This document shows positions 37,021 through 45,467 of a DNA stretch of 51,865 nucleotides, piece by piece; position 1 is the first letter of the stretch, and the number at the start of each line of letters is the position of its first letter. A program made the translations under genes and the position numbers. The stretch is taken from assembly GCA_031258715.1 (NCBI GenBank), contig JAIRMN010000043.1:1-51865 (forward strand). The letters run 5' to 3'. The stretch comes from Zoogloeaceae bacterium. Lineage in GTDB: Bacteria > Pseudomonadota > Gammaproteobacteria > Burkholderiales > Rhodocyclaceae. The notes beneath the pieces are model-generated. The model was not told where the DNA came from and made no database searches. It saw only the letters and a list, made by a program, of their open reading frames with translations.

Positions 37021-38850
37021 TCAGGACGCGGCGATCAGCGTCAGGATATCCTTGCCATAGCGTCCCCGCCGGGCCTCGCCAACGCCGTGGATGGCGAGCA
37101 GTTCATCCTGGGTCTGGGGGCGGCGGGCGGCGATGGATTTCAAGGTCTTGTTGTTGAGGATGACGTAGGCGGGAACGCCCTGTTTCCTGGCGGCTTCCAG
37201 CCGCCACTGGCGCAAGCGTTCAAAGATGGCCCGCGCCGCCGGATCGAGGTCGGCGGTGAAATCGGCGCGGCGCGGCGCTTTGTCTTTCCGCGCAGGGGAA
37301 GGGAGCGGGCGGCGGCGCAGTTCTATCCGCTGTTCGCCTTTCAGGATCGGCCGCGTGGCGGGCGTCAGTTTCAGCGCGCCGTATTCCCCCATGTCGACGC
37401 GTAAAAACCCCGCCGCCGCCAGTTGCCGGAAAATGCCGCGCCAGTCGGCGGCGGCGATGTCCGCGCCGACGCCCCAGGTGGAAAGACGCTGATGGGCGTA
37501 ATCGCGTGTCTTGGGGGTTTCCCTGCCGGTCAGGACATCGATCAGGTGATTGACGCCGAAACGCTGGCCGGTGCGAAAGACAGCGGAAAGCGCCTTTTGC
37601 GCGGCGACGGTGCCATCCCAGCATTGCGGCGGGTTCAAACAGGCGTCGCAATTGCCGCAGGGCTGGCTTTCCTCCCCGAAATAATGGAGCAGCACGACCC
37701 GGCGGCAGCGCGCGGATTCCGCGTAGCCCAGGAGCGCGGAAAGTTTCTGGGTTTCCAGCCGCTTTTGTTCCTCGCTGGCGGCGGATTCCTCGATGCGCGC
37801 GCGTTGCAGGGCGACATCCTGGAGGCCATAGGTCATCCAGGCTTCGGCGGGTTCGCCGTCGCGCCCGGCGCGTCCGGTTTCCTGGTAATAGGCTTCCAGG
37901 CTCTTGGGCAGGTCCAGGTGCGCGACAAAACGCACGTCGGGTTTGTCGATGCCCATGCCAAAGGCGATGGTGGCGACTATAACGAGGCCGTCCTCGCGCA
38001 GGAAGCGGCGCTGGTGCGCGCTGCGCGTCACCGCCTCCAGCCCCGCGTGGTAGGGAAGCGCCGCATAGCCCTGCGTGTTCAGCCACTGGGCGGTTTCTTC
38101 CACCTTCTTGCGCGACAGGCAATAGACGATGCCGCTCTCGCCCTGGCGCGGCGCGAGGAAATCCAGGAGTTGCCGCCGAGGTTGTTCCTTTTCCACGACG
38201 CTGTAGCGGATATTGGGACGGTCGAAACTGGAAATGAAAATCCGCGCTTCGGAAAGCCCCAGGCGTTCGATCATTTCCTTTCGCGTGGCTTCGTCGGCGG
38301 TGGCGGTGAGCGCGATGCGCGGCACGTCCGGGTGACGCTGGTGGATGGCGGAAAGTTGCAGGTATTCGGGACGGAAATCGTGTCCCCATTGCGAGACGCA
38401 ATGGGCTTCGTCGATGGCGAACAGGGCCAGCCGTCCGCCCTCTGCCAAGCCGTCGAGCAGGGCCAGGAAGCGGTCGGTCATCAGCCGTTCCGGGGCGACG
38501 TAAAGGAGATCGAGTTCGTCGGCGAAGAGCCGCGCCTGGGTTGCGCGCGCCGTCTCCCGGTCGACGGTGGAATTCAAGAGCGCGGCGCGTATGCCCAGTT
38601 GGGTGAGCATCTCCACCTGATCCTGCATCAGGGCGATCAAGGGCGAGACCACGATGGCGACGCCCCGGCGCAGAAGCGCCGGAATCTGGAAACACAACGA
38701 CTTGCCGCCGCCGGTCGGCATCAACACCAGCGCGTCGCCACCCCTGACCACCTGATCGATGATTTCCGCCTGCCGCCCGCGAAAGGCGGGATAGCCGAAG
38801 ATATGCTGGAGGATGTCATGCGCGGTAGGCATGACGGGCATTATGGACAT
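37021..38850 (-). CDS. recQ: ATP-dependent DNA helicase RecQ
   Basis: RecQ unwinds DNA 3'-5' in recombination and repair. At 609 residues it has the full domain set: helicase motifs [52 protein letters not shown] and [10 protein letters not shown], then the second RecA-like lobe ([36 protein letters not shown]). The zinc cysteines [20 protein letters not shown] and [10 protein letters not shown], the winged helix, and a C-terminal HRDC domain ([20 protein letters not shown]) follow. In-frame ATGs at 38850, 38841 and 38832 leave the exact start open. terC follows 35 nt downstream on the same strand. Confidence 0.96.
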   Translation of the reverse strand: MSIMPVMPTAHDILQHIFGYPAFRGRQAEIIDQVVRGGDALVLMPTGGGKSLCFQIPALLRRGVAIVVSPLIALMQDQVEMLTQLGIRAALLNSTVDRETARATQARLFADELDLLYVAPERLMTDRFLALLDGLAEGGRLALFAIDEAHCVSQWGHDFRPEYLQLSAIHQRHPDVPRIALTATADEATRKEMIERLGLSEARIFISSFDRPNIRYSVVEKEQPRRQLLDFLAPRQGESGIVYCLSRKKVEETAQWLNTQGYAALPYHAGLEAVTRSAHQRRFLREDGLVIVATIAFGMGIDKPDVRFVAHLDLPKSLEAYYQETGRAGRDGEPAEAWMTYGLQDVALQRARIEESAASEEQKRLETQKLSALLGYAESARCRRVVLLHYFGEESQPCGNCDACLNPPQCWDGTVAAQKALSAVFRTGQRFGVNHLIDVLTGRETPKTRDYAHQRLSTWGVGADIAAADWRGIFRQLAAAGFLRVDMGEYGALKLTPATRPILKGEQRIELRRRPLPSPARKDKAPRRADFTADLDPAARAIFERLRQWRLEAARKQGVPAYVILNNKTLKSIAARRPQTQDELLAIHGVGEARRGRYGKDILTLIAAS

Positions 38851-39246
38851 GACGGCAACACGCTAGAGGCGCGCCTGCGCGATGGGCACAATCGAACAAC
38901 TCGCCTAAGCTCCTGTTCGTGCGGTTTCGTTTTCGTTAATTTCTTGATGTCATACAATGGCATCCCTTGTCGCGCGTTTCAAGGCATTCTGGCGCACGCT
39001 TGCGCAAGCGTGGCGAGTATACCCTAAAATCTTCAAAAAGAAGGGTGTATCCGCGAAAGGTCAGGCCAGGAGCAGCAAGAAATCAGCGACGCCCTTTCAG
39101 TGCTGTCGCCGATTTCTTGCTGAGTAAAGGCAATGCCGCGCGGTGAAGCGGAAATCCCCGGCCTTCAGGAAATGGAAGATTCACGCGCTTTCGTCGATGT
39201 CGACCAGCGCGCCGCTCCCCGATTCCTGGCGATGCCTGACCCCTGA
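38851..39246. other. Intergenic region downstream of polA and upstream of recQ
   Basis: This is 396 bp without a supported gene. It should contain the polA 3' end signals and the recQ promoter. The most distinct structure is the long hairpin at 39074-39121, listed separately. The stretch 38925-38950 is locally AT-rich. No tRNA, small ORF with a ribosome site, or typical T-run terminator stands out. Confidence 0.5.
39074..39121. repeat. 17-bp inverted repeat (long hairpin) in polA-recQ spacer
   Basis: AGCAAGAAATC (39074-39084) pairs perfectly with GATTTCTTGCT (39111-39121). The adjoining AGCGAC (39085-39090) and GTCGCC (39105-39110) extend the stem to 17 bp with one mismatch, around a 14-nt loop. 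No T-run follows on either strand, so it is not a standard terminator. It could be a structured 3' end, a protein site or a dispersed repeat. Confidence 0.6.
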
Positions 39247-42000
39247 TCAGTGCGCCGCCTCCCAGTTTTCGCCTTCTCCGACTTCCACGAGGAGCGGCAC
39301 GTCGAGCTGGGCTACCGCGCTCATCAGGCGGGGGAGTGTTTCGCGCACGGCGGCGCCTTCGTTTTTCGGGACTTCCAGCACCAGTTCGTCGTGCACCTGC
39401 AACAGGATGCGGCTTTGCAGTCCCTCCCTTTCCAGCCAATCCTGCACGGCGCGCATGGCGAGCTTGATGATGTCGGCGGCGGTGCCCTGCATCGGAGCGT
39501 TGATGGCGGCGCGTTCCGCGCCCTGGCGGCGGTTTGCGTTGTTGCTGGCGATTTCCGGCAGGGAGAGGCGGCGGCCAAAGACGGTTTCCACGTAGCCCTG
39601 GGCGCGGGCGCGTTCGCGCGTCATTTCCATGTAGCGGGCGACGCCGGGGTAGCGCGCGAAATAGCGTTCGATGTAATTTTGCGCGGCGCGGCGCTCCAGC
39701 CCCAGACTTCTCGTCAGGCCAAAGGCGCTCATGCCGTAGATGAGGCCAAAATTGATGGTCTTGGCGACACGGCGCTGGTTGGCATTCACCGCCTCGGCGT
39801 CGATGCCGAAAATCTCCGCCGCCGTGGCGCGGTGTACGTCCTCGCCCTGGGTAAAGGCGGCAAGGAGGCGCGCGTCCCCGGAAAGGTGCGCCATGATGCG
39901 CAGTTCGACCTGCGAATAATCGGCAGAGACGATACGGCTGCCGGGCGGGGCGATGAAGGCGGCGCGAATGCGGCGGCCTTCCTCGGTGCGCACGGGAATG
40001 TTCTGCAAGTTGGGATCGGAAGAAGCCAACCTGCCGGTAATGGCCGTGGCCTGCGCGAAATGGGTATGCACCCGCCCGGTATTCGGGTTGATCATGCGCG
40101 GCAGCTTGTCGGTGTAGGTTCCCTTGAGCTTGACGAGGCTCCGGTGCGCCAGCAGGACTTTGGGCAACGGATAATCGAGCGCCAGTTCGGAGAGCACTTC
40201 CTCATCCGTGGAAGGCGCGCCGCCCGGCGTTTTTTTTCTTACCGGCAAGCCTTGGCGCACAAACAGGATTTCGGCCAGTTGCTTGGGCGAACCCAGGTTG
40301 AAGGGCTGTCCGGCAAGCTGGTGGGCATCCGCCTCAAGGTCGAGAATCTTCCGCCCCAGCGCGTGGCTTTGCGCCGCCAGCAGGCCGGCGTCGATCAACA
40401 CGCCTGCGCACTCCATCCTGAACAGCACGTCGCTGACGGGGATTTCGATGTCGGCGTAAACGCGGCGCAATCCCGCGTGCGCCTCGATTTGCGGAAACAG
40501 GCGCGTGTGCAGGCGCAAGGTGATGTCGGCGTCCTCGGCAGCATAGACGGCGGCCTTCTCGACTGCGACCTGCTCGAAGCCGATTTGCCGGGCGCCCTTG
40601 CCGCAGAGATCGGCGTAAGGAATCGTCACTATCCCCAGGTGACGGCGGGCGAGCTGATCCAGGTCATGCCCCCTCTCCGATTCCAGCACATAGGATTGCA
40701 GCAGGGTATCGTGGGCAATGCCGCGAAGCGCGATGCCATGATTGGCGAAAACATGCCGATCGTATTTGATGTTCTGCCCGGCCTTCTTGTGCGCCACCGA
40801 TTCCAGCCAGGGCTTCAATCGCGCGAGCGCGGCATCCCGCGGCAACTGCGTTCCGGCCTCCACGCCCTGATGCGCGAGCGGGATGTAACAGGCTTCGCCC
40901 GCCGAAACCGCCAGCGAAACGCCAACGATGCGGGCGGAAAACGGGTCGAGACAGGTGGTCTCCGTATCCACGGCGACAAGCGAAGCAGCCGCGATCCGGG
41001 TAAGCCAGCGTTCCAGCGCGGCGTCGTCCGTCACGGTTTCGTAAGCGGCGCGATGATGTCCATCGTCGATGAGCGCGGGCGGCTCGGCTTCTTCCGGCGG
41101 AGAAAAGCGGCGCGGCAGGCTGGGCGGTTTGTCCGCCGCGCCCTTATCCTCCTTGTCCTTATCCAGCGCCGCCAGGTCGGCGCGAAACTCGAAACGGGCA
41201 TAGTGTTCGCGCAGCGCGGCAATATCCGGCGGATGGGGCGCAAGATCTTCCAGCGCGGGCAGGCCGGCGACCCGGCAGTCGATGCGCACGAGCCTACAGC
41301 CCATCGGCAGAAAATCGAGATGCGCGCGTAAGTGTTCGCCCACTGCCCCCTTGATGTCGTCCGCGTTCTCGACGAGCCGATCCAGCGAACCGTATTGGGC
41401 GATCCATTTCGCCGCCGTCTTCGGGCCGCACTTCGGCACACCGGGAACGTTATCGACAGCGTCGCCCACCAGGGCCAGATAATCGACCATGCGCTCCGGC
41501 GGCACGCCGAACTTTGCCGTCACGCCCGCGATGTCCAGAAATTCGTTGCTCATGGTGTTGACCAGGCGCGTCCGCGCATTGACCAGTTGCGCCAGATCCT
41601 TGTCGCCCGTGGAAATGACTGTTTCCATCCCCGCTTCGTCCGCCATGCGCGCCAGCGTGCCGATCACGTCATCGGCTTCCACGCCTTCCACGGCCAGGAG
41701 CGGCCAGCCCAAGGCGCGGATGATGGCGCGCAGGGGATCAATCTGCATCGCCAGGTCTTCCGGCATGGGCGGACGCTGCGCCTTGTAGGGAGGGTACCAG
41801 TCATGCCGGAAGGTTTTGCCTTTTGCGTCGAAGACCACGGCTTTCTTTTCCGCCTTGAAGTCATCATCCAGGTGGCGTAGCATGGCGAGCACGCCTTTCA
41901 TGGCTCCCGTGGGGAAGCCCGCGCGATTGCGCAAATCGGGCAGGGCATGAAAAGCGCGATACAGATAGGACGAACCATCCACCACCAACAACAAGGACAT
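39247..42000 (-). CDS. polA: DNA polymerase I
   Basis: PolA fills gaps and removes RNA primers. I use the ATG at 42000 (MSLLLVVDGSSYLYRAFHAL, 917 residues); the frame upstream to 42060 is not family-like. The 5'-3' exonuclease domain shows VVFDAKGKTFRHDWYPPYKA and VPGVPKCGPKTAAKWI. The 3'-5' proofreading site looks intact: VAVDTETT, GQNIKYDRHVF and YAAEDADITLRL hold the metal-binding acids. Polymerase motifs A (VSADYSQVELRIMAHLSGD), B (RRVAKTINFGLIYGMSAFGL) and C (LLQVHDELVLEVP) are all present. It diverges from the LOG-family gene with only 12 nt between the two start codons. Confidence 0.98.
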   Translation of the reverse strand: MSLLLVVDGSSYLYRAFHALPDLRNRAGFPTGAMKGVLAMLRHLDDDFKAEKKAVVFDAKGKTFRHDWYPPYKAQRPPMPEDLAMQIDPLRAIIRALGWPLLAVEGVEADDVIGTLARMADEAGMETVISTGDKDLAQLVNARTRLVNTMSNEFLDIAGVTAKFGVPPERMVDYLALVGDAVDNVPGVPKCGPKTAAKWIAQYGSLDRLVENADDIKGAVGEHLRAHLDFLPMGCRLVRIDCRVAGLPALEDLAPHPPDIAALREHYARFEFRADLAALDKDKEDKGAADKPPSLPRRFSPPEEAEPPALIDDGHHRAAYETVTDDAALERWLTRIAAASLVAVDTETTCLDPFSARIVGVSLAVSAGEACYIPLAHQGVEAGTQLPRDAALARLKPWLESVAHKKAGQNIKYDRHVFANHGIALRGIAHDTLLQSYVLESERGHDLDQLARRHLGIVTIPYADLCGKGARQIGFEQVAVEKAAVYAAEDADITLRLHTRLFPQIEAHAGLRRVYADIEIPVSDVLFRMECAGVLIDAGLLAAQSHALGRKILDLEADAHQLAGQPFNLGSPKQLAEILFVRQGLPVRKKTPGGAPSTDEEVLSELALDYPLPKVLLAHRSLVKLKGTYTDKLPRMINPNTGRVHTHFAQATAITGRLASSDPNLQNIPVRTEEGRRIRAAFIAPPGSRIVSADYSQVELRIMAHLSGDARLLAAFTQGEDVHRATAAEIFGIDAEAVNANQRRVAKTINFGLIYGMSAFGLTRSLGLERRAAQNYIERYFARYPGVARYMEMTRERARAQGYVETVFGRRLSLPEIASNNANRRQGAERAAINAPMQGTAADIIKLAMRAVQDWLEREGLQSRILLQVHDELVLEVPKNEGAAVRETLPRLMSAVAQLDVPLLVEVGEGENWEAAH

Positions 42001-42012
42001 AGGCGCACACCC

Positions 42013-42741
42013 ATGAAAGAAAACGAAAAATTGCCCCGCCCGCTCGATCCCGAAATGCAATCGCCTTCCGACGCGGCGCAGGAAGCCTGGCGAGTTTTCG
42101 GCATTATGTCAGAGTTCGTGGAAGCGACCGAACGTTTGAAGATGATCCGCCCCGCCGTCTCCATTTTCGGCAGTGCCCGCGTCGCCCCGGAACACCCCTA
42201 CTACCGGCTGGCGGAAGAAATCGCCCGCAAGCTCTCCGACGCGGGATTTTCCGTCATTTCCGGCGGCGGCCCCGGCATCATGGAGGCCGCCAACAAGGGC
42301 GCGTTCTACGGACGTTCGCCTTCCGTCGGCCTCAACATCGAACTGCCGCACGAACAGGCGGCGAATCCCTACCAGGACATTTCCCAGTCCTTCCATCATT
42401 TCTTCGCCCGAAAGTACATGTTCGTGCGCTTTGCCAGCGCCTACGTGGTCATGCCCGGCGGCTTCGGCACCCTGGACGAGTTCTTCGAGACCCTGACCCT
42501 GGCCCAGACGAACAAGACGCCGCATATTCCCATCGTCCTCGTGGGCGCGTCCTTCTGGGGCGGCCTGGTGGACTGGTTCCGCGACCGGCTGACGGAGGAA
42601 GCGATGATCCACGCCGAAGACCTGCGCCTGATCCAGGTCATCGACGAACCCGACAAGGTGGTGGAAGCCATCTTTGGCTACTATGAATCGCGCGGCTTCA
42701 CGCCATTGCCCGCCGAGCGCGAGTTGATGCTCAATCTGTAA
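42013..42741 (+). CDS. LOG-family protein (TIGR00730; putative nucleotide 5'-monophosphate phosphoribohydrolase)
   Basis: LOG-family enzymes cleave the N-glycosidic bond of nucleoside monophosphates; some make cytokinins. I use the ATG at 42013 (MKENEKLPRPLDPE, 242 residues), because the upstream frame to 41947 reads across the polA start. The core is a Rossmann fold with VSIFGSARVAPEHPYY, the signature SGGGPGIMEAANKGAF, and PGGFGTLDEFFE with the catalytic Arg/Glu environment (FARKYMFVRFASAYVVMPGG). The N-terminal extension (about 30 residues, FVEATERLKMIRPA) is typical of the longer bacterial subgroup. It is followed 33 nt later by the DUF2782 gene. Confidence 0.9.
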   Translation: MKENEKLPRPLDPEMQSPSDAAQEAWRVFGIMSEFVEATERLKMIRPAVSIFGSARVAPEHPYYRLAEEIARKLSDAGFSVISGGGPGIMEAANKGAFYGRSPSVGLNIELPHEQAANPYQDISQSFHHFFARKYMFVRFASAYVVMPGGFGTLDEFFETLTLAQTNKTPHIPIVLVGASFWGGLVDWFRDRLTEEAMIHAEDLRLIQVIDEPDKVVEAIFGYYESRGFTPLPAERELMLNL

Positions 42742-42774
42742 TAGAATCGCGTTGTGTCTTCCAAGGAATTTTCC

Positions 42775-43122
42775 ATGCGTCCCGCCGCCCCCTTCTTTTT
42801 TTCCGCCCTCCTTTTCATCGCCGCGTCCGCCTGCGCCGAAGCGCCCGACGATGTCGAACCCCTGCCCGACATTCCGCCGCCGCCCGCCGACATCCGGCCT
42901 TTCGACGACAGCATCGAGGAACCCCAGATCACGATCCGCCGCGAAGAACGCGGCACGGTGGAGGAATACCGTATCAGCGGCAAGCTCTACATGCTCAAGA
43001 TCACGCCGGAGGCCGGCGCGCCCTACTACCTGGTCGATAGCGACGGCGACGGGCATTTCGAGACCCACAGCCCCACCGATTCCGGCGCGCGCGTCCCCAT
43101 GTGGGTCATCGGCACTTTCTGA
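42775..43122 (+). CDS. DUF2782-domain exported protein
   Basis: The ATG at 42775 follows an AAGGAA ribosome site and gives 115 residues starting MRPAAPFFFSALLFIAASAC, a signal sequence (cleavage near ACA-EAP). A proline- and acid-rich stretch precedes the conserved part: PQITIRREERGTVEEYRISG, KLYMLKITPEAGAPYYLVDS and DGDGHF. This is DUF2782, a small proteobacterial family of unknown function whose genes tend to lie near polA, as here. Secretion to the periplasm is inferred. The gene ends at 43122, only 4 nt before the terminal repeat of a MITE-like element. Confidence 0.8.
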   Translation: MRPAAPFFFSALLFIAASACAEAPDDVEPLPDIPPPPADIRPFDDSIEEPQITIRREERGTVEEYRISGKLYMLKITPEAGAPYYLVDSDGDGHFETHSPTDSGARVPMWVIGTF

Positions 43123-43126
43123 TGGC

Positions 43127-43271
43127 CTAGCAGCCTGTCGGACTTTGGCGATCAAGGGCGATAAATGCTTCTGGAAGCCAAGAATAGAGGCTCTATCGAT
43201 TGTAGAGCACCAAATCTGCCTAAATTTTCAGCAAAATGCCGCTCAGATCGGGAAGTCCGACAGACTGCTAG
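43127..43271. mobile_element. MITE-like element with 19-bp terminal inverted repeats
   Basis: CTAGCAGCCTGTCGGACTT (43127-43145) and its inverse AAGTCCGACAGACTGCTAG (43253-43271) match at 18 of 19 positions and bound a 145-bp segment with no ORF. The interior is AT-richer than its surroundings and contains a smaller dyad (TAGAGGCTCTA region). The structure is that of a non-autonomous element mobilised in trans by an insertion sequence with the same ends. The right end overlaps the stop codon of the adjacent minus-strand gene. No clear target-site duplication is visible. Confidence 0.7.
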
Positions 43272-43714
43272 TCCCGGACTTGCCTCAGCCAGAGACGCAG
43301 GCGGCGCAAGGCGTCCGCGTCGGCGCTGTCCGGCAGGAGCGCGAGCGTGCCGCGCCGGATAGCGCCATCGGTAGACGCGTCTTCCGGAATTCGCCAAGAA
43401 AAGACGCAAATCCAGGGCAAAGCCAAGACGCCCGGACGCAGGACGGCGACAAGGGGTTGCGGCTTTTCCGCGAAAACCAGACCCAGTGTGCCATCGGCAT
43501 ACAATCGGAGCGTTCGCGGCGGTTGACGCAGGTAATTTGCGCCCGCGCGGATCGCGTTCAGCGCGAGGAACAAAAGCGCGCACGGCGCGACCCAGGAGAG
43601 GGATTCCGGCCATTCGGCAAGACAGACGCCCTGCGCGGCCAGCGCGTGAATGGCGCACAGCGCGCACAGCAGGAGACGGGAACGGCGCAGTTCAATGGCG
43701 ACCGGAAACCGCAC
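43268..43714 (-). CDS. YgfX-like small membrane protein (Cpta_toxin family), C-terminus reset by a MITE
   Basis: The GTG at 43714, with AAGGTGC upstream, gives 148 residues. MRFPVAIELRRSRLLLCALC opens with two hydrophobic segments (about 14-30 and 38-55), followed by a soluble part with LRLYADGTLGLVF and LALLPDSADADALRRLRLWL. This pattern fits YgfX-type proteins, a family with inner-membrane helices that in E. coli pairs with SdhE. The gene is 24 nt after fabF on the same strand. Its TAG stop (43268-43270) lies inside the right terminal repeat of the MITE-like element, so the original C-terminus may have been one or a few residues different. Family assignment is moderately sure. Confidence 0.6.
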   Translation of the reverse strand: MRFPVAIELRRSRLLLCALCAIHALAAQGVCLAEWPESLSWVAPCALLFLALNAIRAGANYLRQPPRTLRLYADGTLGLVFAEKPQPLVAVLRPGVLALPWICVFSWRIPEDASTDGAIRRGTLALLPDSADADALRRLRLWLRQVRD

Positions 43715-43738
43715 CGCACCTTGCCCGGATACGGGAAA

Positions 43739-44971
43739 TCAAATCCGCCGGAACACCAACGAGCCGTTGGTGCCGCCGAAACCGAAGTTGTTGTTTATGG
43801 CAATGTCGATCTTCATTTCCCGCGCCGTGTTGGCGCAGTAATCCAGATCGCATTCCGGGTCCTGCTCGAAGATATTGATGGTCGGCGGTGAAACCTGGTT
43901 TTTCAGCGCCAGCACGGTAAAGAGGGATTCCACGCCGCCCGCGCCGCCCAAGAGGTGCCCGGTCATGGATTTGGTGGAATTGACTACCAATTTTTTCGCC
44001 GCCGCGCCAAATGCCTGCTTGATGGCTTCCGTCTCGTTCTTGTCGCCCAGTTGCGTGGAGGTGCCGTGGGCATTGACGTACTCTACTTCATCAACATTGA
44101 CGCCCGCGTCCTTCAGGGCGGCCAACATGCAGCGGCGCGGGCCGTCGGTGTTGGGCGCGGTCATGTGATACGCGTCACCGCTCATGCCAAAACCGATCAG
44201 TTCGGCGTAAATCCGCGCGTCACGCGCTTTTGCGTGTTCGTACTCTTCCAGTACCAGCACGCCCGCGCCTTCGCTGATGACGAAGCCATCCCTGTCCTTG
44301 TCCCAAGGACGGCTGGCCGTGGCCGGATCGTCATTCCTGCACGACAGCGCGCGCGCGGCGCAGAAACCGGCGACGCATACCAGCGAGATGCAGGATTCCG
44401 CGCCCCCGGCCACCATCACGTCCGCGTCGCCATACTTGATGATGCGCGCCGCCTCGCCGATGGAATGTGTGCCCGTGGTGCAGGCGCTGACCATGGCGAG
44501 ATTCGGACCTTTGAAGCCGAACAGGATGGAAAGGTTGCCGGAAATCATGTTGATGATGGTACCCGGCACAAAGAAAGGCGAAACCTTGTGCAACCCCTTG
44601 GCGGCATAGCTGTAAGCGCCGTTTTCGATCATGGGCAGGCCGCCGATTCCGGAGCCGACACAAATGCCGATGCGCTCCGCGTCGGCGGGATGCGCCTCCA
44701 GGCCAGCGTCGCGCACCGCCTGGATGCCCGCCGCCGTGCCGTAGTGGATGAAAGTGTCCATACGGCGCGCTTCCTTGGCGGAGATGTAGGCCGCGATGTC
44801 GAAATCACGGACTTCACCCGCAACGCGGCTGGGAAACCCGGCAGCGTCAAACTTGCTGGTGGCGACAATGCCGGAGCGTCCCGCCAGGACGTTCTGCCAG
44901 GCCGCTTCGACCGTGTTGCCGACAGGACTGACGATGCCCAGGCCGGTTACGACTACTCTGCGATGTGCCAA
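43739..44971 (-). CDS. fabF: 3-oxoacyl-[acyl-carrier-protein] synthase II
   Basis: FabF condenses malonyl-ACP with acyl-ACP in chain elongation. The active site is complete: VSACTTGTHSIGEAARI with the nucleophilic cysteine, NAHGTSTQLGDKNETEAI with the first histidine, and NSTKSMTGHLLGGAGGVESL with the conserved Lys and second histidine. NNNFGFGGTNGSLVF closes the protein. There is no ATG near the start. TTG at 44971 is preceded by GGAG at 6 nt and yields MAHRRVVVTGLGIVSPVG (410 residues), the family's usual opening; a TTG at 44983 would add four residues. Two hairpins (44992-45031) lie between acpP and this gene and may lower its expression relative to acpP. Confidence 0.94.
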   Translation of the reverse strand: MAHRRVVVTGLGIVSPVGNTVEAAWQNVLAGRSGIVATSKFDAAGFPSRVAGEVRDFDIAAYISAKEARRMDTFIHYGTAAGIQAVRDAGLEAHPADAERIGICVGSGIGGLPMIENGAYSYAAKGLHKVSPFFVPGTIINMISGNLSILFGFKGPNLAMVSACTTGTHSIGEAARIIKYGDADVMVAGGAESCISLVCVAGFCAARALSCRNDDPATASRPWDKDRDGFVISEGAGVLVLEEYEHAKARDARIYAELIGFGMSGDAYHMTAPNTDGPRRCMLAALKDAGVNVDEVEYVNAHGTSTQLGDKNETEAIKQAFGAAAKKLVVNSTKSMTGHLLGGAGGVESLFTVLALKNQVSPPTINIFEQDPECDLDYCANTAREMKIDIAINNNFGFGGTNGSLVFRRI

Positions 44972-44991
44972 CTTGCGCTCCAATGAGAAAA

Positions 44992-45031
44992 CCTTCGTTT
45001 AAAACGAAGGCCGACTTGCACGCGGTCGGCC
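44992..45031 (-). terminator. Tandem hairpins between acpP and fabF (attenuator/partial terminator)
   Basis: Reading the minus strand from acpP, the first stem is GGCCGAC/GTCGGCC (outer bases 45031 and 45009). The second is CCTTCGTTT/AAACGAAGG (45010 to 44992), followed by TTTTCTC. The second hairpin with its T-run looks like a modest intrinsic terminator ending about 20 nt before the fabF start. Partial termination here would leave acpP mRNA in excess over fabF mRNA, as the cell needs. Confidence 0.65.
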
Positions 45032-45059
45032 CCGGTTTTTCGATGAATGAATGACAGAA

Positions 45060-45308
45060 TTATTTCTGGTGCGCCATGATGTAGTTGACCGCGCTTTCCA
45101 TTGTAGTGATTTTTTCGGCTTCCTCGTCGGGGATTTCACACTCGAATTCCTCTTCCAGCGCCATGACCAGTTCAACGGCATCCAGGGAATCCGCGCCCAG
45201 ATCTTCCACGAAGGAAGACTCCAGCTTGACGTTGGCTTCATCGACGCCCAACTGATCCACCACCACTTTTTTCACGCGCTCTACGATGTGTTCCATTGAA
45301 AGTTCCAT
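45060..45308 (-). CDS. acpP: Acyl carrier protein
   Basis: AcpP carries growing acyl chains on a phosphopantetheine arm. I use the ATG at 45308: AAGGAG lies 7 nt ahead of it, giving [20 protein letters not shown] (82 residues). A second ATG at 45296 would give the more usual length of 78. The two starts arise from an exact 12-bp tandem duplication (45290-45301 and 45302-45313). The phosphopantetheine site is [20 protein letters not shown], and the whole protein is strongly acidic, as expected. It is preceded by a long hairpin after fabG and followed by tandem hairpins before fabF. Confidence 0.97.
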   Translation of the reverse strand: MELSMEHIVERVKKVVVDQLGVDEANVKLESSFVEDLGADSLDAVELVMALEEEFECEIPDEEAEKITTMESAVNYIMAHQK

Positions 45309-45367
45309 TGAAAAACTCCTTCCCAAATCGGGGACATAAAAAAACTCCGCCAGTTTACCAAAAATTC

Positions 45368-45466
45368 CAGAGACAGAAGACAGTAATGTTACCGCCGGGT
45401 TCGAACTAATCTACACGTCATTCTCCGGCAAGAAGCGCCGGTAGCATTACCGTCCCCCGTCCTCTG
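45368..45466 (-). promoter_or_regulatory. Long RNA stem-loop in the fabG-acpP spacer
   Basis: The arms 45439-45466 and 45368-45394 pair over about 26 bp. In the minus-strand (operon-sense) RNA the 5' arm begins CAGAGGACGGGGGACGGUAA and the 3' arm ends ACUGUCUUCUGUCUCUG. This gives one bulge, one mismatch and four G-U pairs. On the plus strand the same four positions are A-C mismatches, so the fold is favoured only in the fab-sense transcript. A smaller hairpin CCGGC/GCCGG (45425-45441) in the loop shares three bases with the main stem and could compete with it. GGAATTTTTGG follows the 3' arm. The stem starts right after the fabG stop. Termination, mRNA processing or protection of acpP mRNA are possible roles. 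Confidence 0.6.
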
Positions 45467-45467
45467 C

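Noticed and set aside
39250-41331. 693-codon plus-strand frame opposite polA
   Set aside because: It is a shadow of polA; all polymerase motifs are on the minus strand.
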